Below, piece after piece: positions 6,935 to 12,182 of a stretch of 12,182 nucleotides of DNA. Below the pieces are notes generated by a model that was given only the letters and a program-made list of their open reading frames with translations, made no database searches and was not told the DNA's origin. Every line of letters starts with the position of its first letter. Positions within the stretch are counted from its first letter, which is position 1. The position numbers and the translations under genes were made by a program. This stretch comes from Streptococcus sp. A12 (GTDB lineage: Bacteria > Bacillota > Bacilli > Lactobacillales > Streptococcaceae), in assembly GCF_905372335.1 (NCBI RefSeq), contig NZ_CAJPOU010000040.1, positions 1-12,182 of the forward strand. Direction: 5' to 3'.

Positions 6935-7660
6935 ATGACTAAAAAACAATTACTCACACTATTAACTGTGTCCGCTCTTGCGCTATCTAAAGCTGGGTTT
7001 ATCTCCGCTGATGAAGTGGCACCTGTTGATCCAAGCGCACCATCTACAGAAGTGGTAGTACCGCCAACGGATAGTACCCCTCCAGCCACAGATACTGGTT
7101 CTTCTGATACTGGGACAACGCAACCAACAGTTCCAGTAGATCCATCCACACCAAGCACACCAACAGAACCTAGTACTCCCACAGATCCAAGTACATCGGA
7201 TCCAGTAGTGCCGACAAATCCATCTACTCCAGGAACTTCTACAGAACCATCTGACAACAACGGAAATAATGGTAATCCAACTACGCCTGGAACAACCGAT
7301 CCGTCAACTAATGGAAATGGAGGGGCTACCCCTACATCACCAAGCGAAGAGTCGAAGAATCCAGCTCCAATGCCAGAACCTAATCGGACGTTTGATCCGT
7401 TTGAAACGAATGGTGGTCAAACCGTTGTCGGTACCCAAAATAGTCAGGTAGTCGTACAACAAGCTGATGGCAGCACTAATTTAGTCTCTGCCGAATCTAT
7501 AGGCGGTAAGACAAATGCAGATGGTACGGTTACTCTAACTTCAGCCTCAGGTGAAATGAAAACGTTGCCTAAAACAGGAGAAGAAGCTGGTGGTTTCCTA
7601 AGTCTACTAGGAACTATCATGCTGACAAGTTTAGGATTCCTGAAGAAGAAAATCTTCTAG
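6935..7660 (+). CDS. Proline/threonine/serine-rich LPXTG wall-anchored surface protein (PrgC-like)
   Basis: 241 aa, ATG preceded by AAAGGAAA at 6921-6928. The signal peptide ends near FISA (about residue 25) and lacks a YSIRK motif. Residues about 28-145 are low-complexity Pro/Thr/Ser/Asp, with irregular units such as PSTPTEPSTPTDPST, likely an extended wall-spanning stalk. A small conserved-looking module follows (about 155-205, with GTQNSQVVVQQADGSTN and DGTVTLTSASG). The sortase signal is LPKTG at 211-215, then a hydrophobic helix and the basic tail KKKIF. Sortase A would link it to peptidoglycan. Architecture and position beside an antigen I/II-type adhesin recall PrgC next to PrgB in enterococcal pCF10; that comparison is inference. 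A role in mating contact or surface display is likely but unproven. Confidence 0.8.
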   Translation: MTKKQLLTLLTVSALALSKAGFISADEVAPVDPSAPSTEVVVPPTDSTPPATDTGSSDTGTTQPTVPVDPSTPSTPTEPSTPTDPSTSDPVVPTNPSTPGTSTEPSDNNGNNGNPTTPGTTDPSTNGNGGATPTSPSEESKNPAPMPEPNRTFDPFETNGGQTVVGTQNSQVVVQQADGSTNLVSAESIGGKTNADGTVTLTSASGEMKTLPKTGEEAGGFLSLLGTIMLTSLGFLKKKIF

Positions 7661-7677
7661 GGGTAATTCATTATTCA

Positions 7678-7706
7678 TTTAGACCGAGATGTCATTAAAC
7701 TAAGAT
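7678..7706 (+). promoter_or_regulatory. Weak candidate promoter before the antigen I/II-like gene
   Basis: TTTAGA (7678-7683) and TAAGAT (7701-7706) are 17 nt apart, each matching four of six consensus bases. It does not contain the GTCCCTTTA box. The 70-nt gap has no terminator, so co-transcription from upstream is equally plausible. Confidence 0.25.
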
Positions 7707-7730
7707 CAAAAAAAGAAAAGGAAATTCACT

Positions 7731-9947
7731 ATGACTCAAGAAACTAAACAAATTTTTTCCCTTCGTAAATTCAAAACAGGGACTCATTCAGCGCTACTGG
7801 CTAAATATGGAATTGTTCTTGCTACTACGGCAGTCCTGATGGGGGCAGGAGCAGTCTCAGCTGATGAAGTAACAACTTCTCAAACAAAACCAACAACAGA
7901 AGTGGTTGCTCCAGCAGCTGGTCAAGCATCTGTTAGTGCGGAAACCTCAGCCAAAAAACAGTCAGCTGTGACAAGTGACATCCCAACGTCTGTTCCAGCT
8001 CATACGACACAAGATCAGGCAGTTACAGCCGTTGAAGATGCACAGGCAACCTTGAAAGACAATGTCTCTACAGCGAAAGACACAGGTGTTGTCGTGAAGG
8101 AGGGTGACACCAAAGAGGTTGTGATCAACAGTGGTAACGCAGCTGAAAAGACTTCTGAAATTCTAACTGACTTGAATCAACAGGACAAGGCAGTCAAGGA
8201 AGCGACAGAAAAACAAGCAGCTAATCAAAAAGCCTATGAAGAAACAAGTAAAGAACATGAAGCGGTGGTCAAAGAAGGACAAGAACACCTAGACAAGTCC
8301 ACTGCTGAAGTTGACCAACTCATCGATCAAGCTAAAAAGGCGGGGCTCCTTGTTACTGAGACCACAACAGATCAAACACCAGAATATAAGGGCACTAAAG
8401 GCCTCACAGGCGATGAACTGCGCACAGCTATGGCTGAAAACTTGGAGCTTTACCAGGCAGCTATCAAGGCAGGAATTACCCTTCAAGATAAATCCGTAGC
8501 TGACTTAAAAGCGACTCTAGCCCTTTATCAAGCCAACCAAAAAGCTTATACCCAAGCAAATACGGCCCTTAAAGATGCCAAGTCATCTGGAGTTGCGGAG
8601 CTTGAAGGAGCAGATGGTCGTCAAAACCAAGTGATTGACTTGGCTAAAAAAAATAATGTTCCAATTGATGTAAAGACCGAAACGGTCCATCCTAAGTATA
8701 TTGATACCAAAGGCCTAACTGGAGATAAGCTCTATCAAGCTATTCAAAATAATATCGCAGTATATCAAAAAGCAGTCGCAGATAGCGTAGGGAAACAAGA
8801 CGCTTCCACAAAAGAAGCACAGGCAAAACTGGATGCCTATCTCAAGGCCCTTGCGGATTACCAGGCAGGGATTGGTAGGGAATCAGGCGTTAAATGGGCT
8901 GAAAATACAACGGTTGAAGCGGGTACTGCTCAACGAATGACAGGAGATGAACCAGCAGTTTCTTGGGGCAACCTACGTACAGCGGCTGCCGATGCTATCC
9001 AATCCTTAGACCGCAACCAAAATACAGATGCCACGTTTGATTATATTTTTAAAATCAATGGTTCTGGTACGGTCATCATTAAAAATACAAGTAATGGCGA
9101 TGTAACCCTTAAAATTAGTAACATCCAGGCATGGACGGCTGAAAATACCTACTTAGCTGTTTGGGGTGCTAAAGATGGTGGGATTGCTTGGGGTGTATTT
9201 GCCACAACGCATGGTACGGTGACTGGCGGTGCTGGTGAAGGTGCAACTGGCGGGAATGTAGGAGCTACAGGTGCGATCTTTGCTATGGTTAAATCCTATG
9301 ATTACGAAGTGTCAACCAGCAATACCGTTTCAACAGTAACCTTCAATGACATTGACAATAATCAAACAGTGACCTTAAACGGTCTGGATGGAGCCAAACT
9401 CGTGAAAGGGGGTAATGTCACTCAATCAGGGAATAGCTACTCAGCTGGTACTGGTGATGTGTCACAAGCCACAGGTGGGGTGATTGACTCAAATGGTGTG
9501 CAGTTTAACTTGGATACAGCTAAGAAGGTCGTTTTTAGCGGAACTCATTACCTGCCTGGTTACATCAACACGTCCATTGTTGCAGGTATCTTTGGAGTTG
9601 CTTCTGAAGTGCCGAAAGAGCCAAAGAAACCAAATTTAGAAGTCAAAAACCTAGATGTGAAGGTTCCAGAAGCACCAGAAGCACCAAAACCAATTGCTGT
9701 AGCAGTTCAAAAAGCAACGGTTAAGGCACCTGATGCGCCAGAGGCTCCAGCTCCAGTAGAAGTCAGTGTGCACTACTACAAGATGACTACAACTCCAGAA
9801 GAGCCAACACCAGTTCCACCTACCCCAGTTCAAAAAGCAAGTGTATTGCCATCTACTGGGGAAGCAGGGAGCGTCTTAAGCATTATTGGTGGTGTGTTAC
9901 TATCAGGATTGGCTCTTGTTGGTGTTCGTAAGCGCAAGGAAGACTAA
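7731..9947 (+). CDS. Antigen I/II-family (GbpC/Spa V-domain) LPXTG adhesin, short form
   Basis: 738 aa, ATG preceded by AAAGGAAA at 7717-7724. A YSIRK-GxxS-type signal peptide (FSLRKFKTGTHSALL, residues 9-23) is likely cleaved after VSA at 44. Residues about 90-385 are a helical, Ala/Lys-rich region with two ~104-residue repeats starting near 196 and 300, each containing TKGLTGD. Residues about 385-625 are the beta-rich V/GbpC-type lectin-like domain (WAENTTVEAGTAQRMTGDE, FDYIFKINGSG, WGAKDGGIAWGVF). A short Pro/Ala region follows (PEAPEAP, APDAPEAP), ending in VEVSVHYYKM. The sorting signal is LPSTG at 706-710, then a hydrophobic helix and RKRKED. Antigen I/II proteins usually run 1,300-1,700 aa with a long proline region and C1-C3 domains; those are absent here. 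ICE-borne antigen I/II adhesins are known in streptococci and promote adhesion or aggregation; a mating-contact role is inferred. Confidence 0.87.
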   Translation: MTQETKQIFSLRKFKTGTHSALLAKYGIVLATTAVLMGAGAVSADEVTTSQTKPTTEVVAPAAGQASVSAETSAKKQSAVTSDIPTSVPAHTTQDQAVTAVEDAQATLKDNVSTAKDTGVVVKEGDTKEVVINSGNAAEKTSEILTDLNQQDKAVKEATEKQAANQKAYEETSKEHEAVVKEGQEHLDKSTAEVDQLIDQAKKAGLLVTETTTDQTPEYKGTKGLTGDELRTAMAENLELYQAAIKAGITLQDKSVADLKATLALYQANQKAYTQANTALKDAKSSGVAELEGADGRQNQVIDLAKKNNVPIDVKTETVHPKYIDTKGLTGDKLYQAIQNNIAVYQKAVADSVGKQDASTKEAQAKLDAYLKALADYQAGIGRESGVKWAENTTVEAGTAQRMTGDEPAVSWGNLRTAAADAIQSLDRNQNTDATFDYIFKINGSGTVIIKNTSNGDVTLKISNIQAWTAENTYLAVWGAKDGGIAWGVFATTHGTVTGGAGEGATGGNVGATGAIFAMVKSYDYEVSTSNTVSTVTFNDIDNNQTVTLNGLDGAKLVKGGNVTQSGNSYSAGTGDVSQATGGVIDSNGVQFNLDTAKKVVFSGTHYLPGYINTSIVAGIFGVASEVPKEPKKPNLEVKNLDVKVPEAPEAPKPIAVAVQKATVKAPDAPEAPAPVEVSVHYYKMTTTPEEPTPVPPTPVQKASVLPSTGEAGSVLSIIGGVLLSGLALVGVRKRKED
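8316..8890 (+). repeat. Two ~104-residue A-region repeats within the adhesin
   Basis: The first unit begins at Q196 (QLIDQAKKAG) and the second at Q300 (QVIDLAKKNN). Each continues to a conserved K/Y-G-TKGLTGD turn and a Y-Q-A helix (ENLELYQAAI, NNIAVYQKAV). These match the alanine-rich repeats that form the helical strand of the antigen I/II stalk, though the spacing is longer than the ~82 residues usual for that family. Confidence 0.6.
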
Positions 9948-9967
9948 TTTGATATCATAATAACATT

Positions 9968-10014
9968 GGTCACAAGGAATAAGATAAGGTACTTGTGGCC
10001 TTTGATCATCAAGG
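9968..10014 (+). promoter_or_regulatory. Two mutually exclusive hairpins upstream of ssb
   Basis: GGTCACAAG (9968-9976) can pair with CTTGTGGCC (9992-10000) in a 9-bp stem with one G-U pair and a 15-nt loop. CCTTTGA (9999-10005) can instead pair with TCAAGG (10009-10014), covering the AAGG of the ssb ribosome binding site. The two share C9999 and C10000. This allows, but does not prove, structure-dependent control of ssb translation. The first hairpin could also be a weak terminator, though only TTT follows it. Confidence 0.35.
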
Positions 10015-10018
10015 AGGT
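10011..10018 (+). promoter_or_regulatory. Ribosome binding site deciding the ssb start
   Basis: AAGGAGGT lies 7 nt before the ATG at 10026. An ATG at 10021 reads straight into a stop, and an in-frame TTG at 9966 lies in the hairpin region without a ribosome binding site. Confidence 0.8.
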
Positions 10019-10025
10019 TAATGTA

Positions 10026-10460
10026 ATGCAAGAATTCATTGCGAATGGTCGTGTGTCAGACATTCCAGAAGATGCAGTTGGTAGAACTGCTAATGGACAT
10101 GTTAGTTTTAAGTTTGACTTTGCCTGTGATTCTAGTTTACAGGGGAATGACGGAAACCCTTTGACTAGCTTCTTTCATGTACAAGTGTATGGAAAACAAG
10201 CAGAAATTATGTCGCAAAGTCTGTCAAAAGGATCTCCTATTTTGGTAAAAGGAGAAATTGTTCAGCGGACTTATACAAATAATCAGGGGCAACGTCGGAG
10301 TTACCAATATATTGCCCCAAGTCAACATGATGGCATTACTTTTTTAGAAAGTAAAGAGGTAGCAACGAAACGAAAACAAGGGAACTTGACTCCTTCTCAA
10401 TCTGCAATTTCTCAAATTTCATCTTATCCAGAGCCAATAGATGTGGATTCCCCGTTCTAA
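10026..10460 (+). CDS. ssb: Single-stranded DNA-binding protein of the element
   Basis: 144 aa. SSB coats ssDNA through an OB fold and recruits repair and replication enzymes through its acidic C-terminal tip. Here the OB fold spans about residues 1-110: GRVSDIPED, the strand FKFDFACDS, FFHVQVYGKQAE, and GSPILVKGEIVQRTY with a basic loop NNQGQRRSY. A short linker follows, then PEPIDVDSPF, which keeps the acidic-PF tip in a weaker form than the usual DDDLPF. The early sequence diverges from chromosomal SSB (EFIANGRVSDIPEDAVGRTA rather than a MINRVVLVGR-like start), as is typical of element-encoded copies. Such SSBs are thought to protect transferred strands and to dampen SOS induction in the recipient. 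It is the last gene before a strong terminator and may be controlled by the hairpins ahead of it. Confidence 0.88.
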   Translation: MQEFIANGRVSDIPEDAVGRTANGHVSFKFDFACDSSLQGNDGNPLTSFFHVQVYGKQAEIMSQSLSKGSPILVKGEIVQRTYTNNQGQRRSYQYIAPSQHDGITFLESKEVATKRKQGNLTPSQSAISQISSYPEPIDVDSPF

Positions 10461-10469
10461 AGGGATTGA

Positions 10470-10499
10470 AAGCATACAAGAACACTTGTGTGCTTTTTT
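10470..10499 (+). terminator. Rho-independent terminator after ssb
   Basis: AAGCATACAAG, a 4-nt AACA loop, then CTTGTGTGCTT form an 11-bp stem with one G-U pair, followed by a run of T's to 10499. This closes the pilin-to-ssb unit. Confidence 0.88.
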
Positions 10500-10553
10500 A
10501 TTGTCTATTTATTGTATAAAAGGTATATAACTTATGATATAACAATATCTTTT

Positions 10554-10591
10554 GTCCCTTTAACAAAGAATTTGATATTATCCCTTAGAAT
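10554..10591 (+). promoter_or_regulatory. Conserved promoter module, copy C (81-aa protein and virD4)
   Basis: GTCCCTTTA at 10554-10562 lies 23 nt before TAGAAT at 10586-10591, the same geometry as the copies at 1729 and 5419. Expected transcription start is near 10598. It sits 55 nt after the ssb terminator, so it is probably the main promoter for the genes that follow. Confidence 0.65.
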
Positions 10592-10629
10592 AGAGGGGAA
10601 TTAAGAGATAATAAGAAAGGAGTGCAACA

Positions 10630-10875
10630 ATGGCAAGACAAAAATACAATTATCTGTCTGATGAATTGATTGCAGAATCTCTTCAGGTGACCAATTACTT
10701 AGAACAAAGTCGATCCAGTCGATTGAATGTTCTTCAGTTGGATGGAGAGAAATGGTTAGAAAGTTACTTTCACCGTTATGAAAAAGCCTCTCCAAGGCTA
10801 CAGTTTCACATATTTCTCTTTTCGAGCTTCTATACTCGAAAAATGGAATGGTTCTTGGAAGGTGTGAGGGGGTAG
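10630..10875 (+). CDS. Small protein of unknown function, coupled to virD4
   Basis: 81 aa, ATG 7 nt after AAAGGAG (10616-10622). It is predicted to be mostly helical, with an N-terminal polar half (LSDELIAESLQVTNYLEQS) and an aromatic C-terminal half (LQFHIFLFSSFYTRKMEWF) that is too short and too charged for a convincing transmembrane segment. I recognise no domain. It is the first gene after promoter copy C, and its stop is 4 nt before the coupling-protein start, whose ribosome binding site lies inside its last codons. That placement points to a role in the coupling step, for example as an accessory or adaptor for VirD4, but this is context only. Confidence 0.75.
   Translation: MARQKYNYLSDELIAESLQVTNYLEQSRSSRLNVLQLDGEKWLESYFHRYEKASPRLQFHIFLFSSFYTRKMEWFLEGVRG
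10867..10873 (+). promoter_or_regulatory. Ribosome binding site deciding a TTG start
   Basis: AGGGGGT lies 6 nt before the TTG at 10880. No ATG occurs in this frame until well inside the protein, so the TTG is the best start for the coupling protein. Confidence 0.6.
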
Positions 10876-10879
10876 TAGT

Positions 10880-12182
10880 TTGTTTGAGTTATTTGAAGTA
10901 GTATTTTACACCCTTATCCAAGTGATTCGAGCCAGTTGGTTCAATACCCTCCTTTTTCTAGGAGTCGCAGGTTATTACCTCTTCAGACTCTTTCAACCTT
11001 ACTTTTTAAGGCAGTATCAAAGGTTACTAAAAAGCAAGAGTTTTCTTCAGCAGATTTTTAAAAGAGGTTGGAAAGGTCGCAAAGCGATTGATTGGGAACA
11101 GGTATGGAAGCAATCAGCCAGAGGGCTGTTCGAATGGGTAAAGTTATTGATTCCAAAAATCATTGCGCTTATCTCCCTCATCCTTTGGAATGTTTTCTTC
11201 AGGATATTTTATACCCTCCCTTTTGTCAAACGAGAACGGAAACGTTTTGATAAAGAAATGAAACCGATTCTTTATTTTAAAAGTTATCGCAGCTTCGTTT
11301 ATATGGGACTAGGTTTTAGCTTTATTGCTTTTATCTTGACGAATTACTTGGTTACTGTTTTAAGGGCTACAATCCGCTTTCTCTATTTTAGTGTTTGGTC
11401 GTTTAAAGATGCTAGTAAGGCCGTAAACTTTGACTTAAATAGCCTCTTATTTCAAAGTTTATTGAACGCTAAAGTGTTCTTGATAGCACCGATTTTAGCA
11501 TTTCCAATCTTTCTATTGGGCTTACTTATTGCCTGGAAATCTGCTTGGATAAACTTCGAGCAATTTCGAGACTATAACAACAATGAAGAGGGAGATGACC
11601 GATTTGTGACGATTAATGAAATTCGTCGTCAATACAAGAAGATTCCCAATAAATCTTTAACTTATCCAGGTGAAGGTGGGGCTCCAGTATTTCATGAACT
11701 GACTCATGATTTAGTAGGACAAACACTGAGAACCCAAATGTTATGGCAAAATAGGAAAATCAGTCGATACGTGACCAATGCAGAACGGATTTTAGGAATG
11801 TTAGTTTTTCCTTCAGGTTACTACTACATTGAAGACAAGCCGACGAATCTGTTAGGGATTGGGATGACTCGCTCAGGTAAGGGGGAAGGTCATATCACTA
11901 CAGGGATTGATATTAACAGTCGTGCAGAATTGCAGCCATCAATGGTTCTAGCAGACCCGAAAGGGGAGCATTATCAAGCATCCTACAAACTCATGAGACA
12001 ACGTGACTTTGATGTCAATGTTCTTTCTTTCCAAAATATGGATTGGTCCATGTCCTACAATCCTCTAGCTTTGGCCATAGCAGCCGCAAAGAAGGGCTAC
12101 TATGAGAAGACTCAAACTTATGTCAACGCAGTCGCAGAATCCATTTATCCGAAACAAAAAGGTGGAGAGAAGGGAAATGCTG
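10880..12182 (+). CDS. virD4: VirD4/TraG-type conjugative coupling protein (3' partial)
   Basis: The frame opens at TTG 10880 (FELFEVVFYTLIQ) and stays open to the window end, giving 434 codons. Coupling proteins are membrane-anchored ring ATPases that pass the relaxase-bound strand into the type IV channel. Four hydrophobic helices precede the motor domain, at about 20-36, 88-112, 139-163 and 200-219; classical VirD4 has two. The Walker A motif is GMTRSGKGE at 328-336 (K334), followed by SMVLADPKGEHYQAS, the family's conserved DPKGE segment, and by FQNMDWSMSYNPL, matching the usual S-x-x-YNP motif. Walker B and the C-terminus lie outside the window. It starts 4 nt after the 81-aa gene and is probably translationally coupled to it. 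The arginine within the P-loop (TRSGKG rather than TGSGKG) is seen in several Gram-positive members. Confidence 0.88.
   Translation, partial: MFELFEVVFYTLIQVIRASWFNTLLFLGVAGYYLFRLFQPYFLRQYQRLLKSKSFLQQIFKRGWKGRKAIDWEQVWKQSARGLFEWVKLLIPKIIALISLILWNVFFRIFYTLPFVKRERKRFDKEMKPILYFKSYRSFVYMGLGFSFIAFILTNYLVTVLRATIRFLYFSVWSFKDASKAVNFDLNSLLFQSLLNAKVFLIAPILAFPIFLLGLLIAWKSAWINFEQFRDYNNNEEGDDRFVTINEIRRQYKKIPNKSLTYPGEGGAPVFHELTHDLVGQTLRTQMLWQNRKISRYVTNAERILGMLVFPSGYYYIEDKPTNLLGIGMTRSGKGEGHITTGIDINSRAELQPSMVLADPKGEHYQASYKLMRQRDFDVNVLSFQNMDWSMSYNPLALAIAAAKKGYYEKTQTYVNAVAESIYPKQKGGEKGNA

Noticed and set aside
6865..7260. 131-codon open frame on the - strand over the Pro-rich LPXTG gene
   Set aside because: It is a Gly/Val/Ser-rich mirror of the repetitive Pro/Thr/Ser codons on the + strand, has no ribosome binding site, and conflicts with a gene that has a signal peptide and sortase motif.
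7661..7730. A fourth copy of the GTCCCTTTA promoter module before the adhesin
   Set aside because: The box is absent; only a weak 4-of-6 promoter match is present.
9651..9833. Trp/Cys-rich - strand open frame inside the adhesin
   Set aside because: Its odd composition is the complement of the Pro/Ala codons of the adhesin stalk; there is no sign of a real gene.
9966..10025. SSB start at TTG 9966
   Set aside because: It has no ribosome binding site and lies in the hairpin region; the ATG at 10026 has AAGGAGGT and gives a standard SSB N-terminus.
10461..10629. Possible small RNA or tRNA gene in the ssb to 81-aa gap
   Set aside because: The gap is explained by a terminator, an imperfect AT-rich dyad and promoter copy C; I saw no cloverleaf or other RNA structure.
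1..12182. Insertion sequences, CRISPR arrays, attachment sites or an origin of transfer
   Set aside because: I saw no transposase, repeat-spacer array, integrase-type direct repeats or relaxase-adjacent nick region in the window.

Overview
The window looks like part of the transfer region of a streptococcal integrative and conjugative element (ICE) or a related conjugative plasmid. The organism is inferred from several things: AT-rich DNA, strong AAGGAGG-type ribosome binding sites, a YSIRK-like signal peptide, two LPXTG wall-anchored proteins (one with an antigen I/II-type adhesive domain), and a set of DNA-processing and type IV secretion genes all on the + strand. No relaxase, integrase or VirB4 lies inside the window, so the exact element family (Tn5252-like, TnGBS-like or plasmid) cannot be fixed.

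Layout. (1) 1-1635: the 3' part of a large LtrC/ArdC-like protein with an HExxH metallopeptidase-type domain, followed by a terminator and a perfect 28-bp palindrome. (2) 1796-5394: topoisomerase III (topB) and, 2 nt downstream, a reduced Clp/Hsp100 double AAA+ ATPase. (3) 5488-10460: a VirB2-like pilin candidate, a bitopic VirB8-like protein, a proline-rich LPXTG protein, a shortened antigen I/II-like LPXTG adhesin and a single-stranded DNA-binding protein, closed by a clear terminator at 10470-10499. (4) 10630 to the window end: an 81-aa protein of unknown function and a VirD4-type coupling protein that starts at TTG 10880 and runs off the end.

The genes fit one job. TopB and SSB process and protect transferred DNA, the LtrC/ArdC-like protein may act on single-stranded or entering DNA, the pilin-like and VirB8-like proteins belong to the envelope channel, VirD4 feeds substrate into it, and the two surface proteins probably promote donor-recipient contact.

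The two most notable observations are these. First, the three downstream transcription units start with the same gap-free 38-nt promoter module: an invariant GTCCCTTTA exactly 23 nt upstream of a TAnnnT -10 hexamer, with no TTGACA-like -35 (sites at 1729, 5419 and 10554). This suggests a small element-specific regulon with a dedicated activator or unusual promoter recognition. Second, the Clp-like ATPase keeps both Walker A/B pairs but appears to have lost the aromatic pore loops of both rings, the N-domain, the middle domain and the ClpP-docking tripeptide. It is therefore unlikely to be an ordinary protease partner or threading unfoldase.
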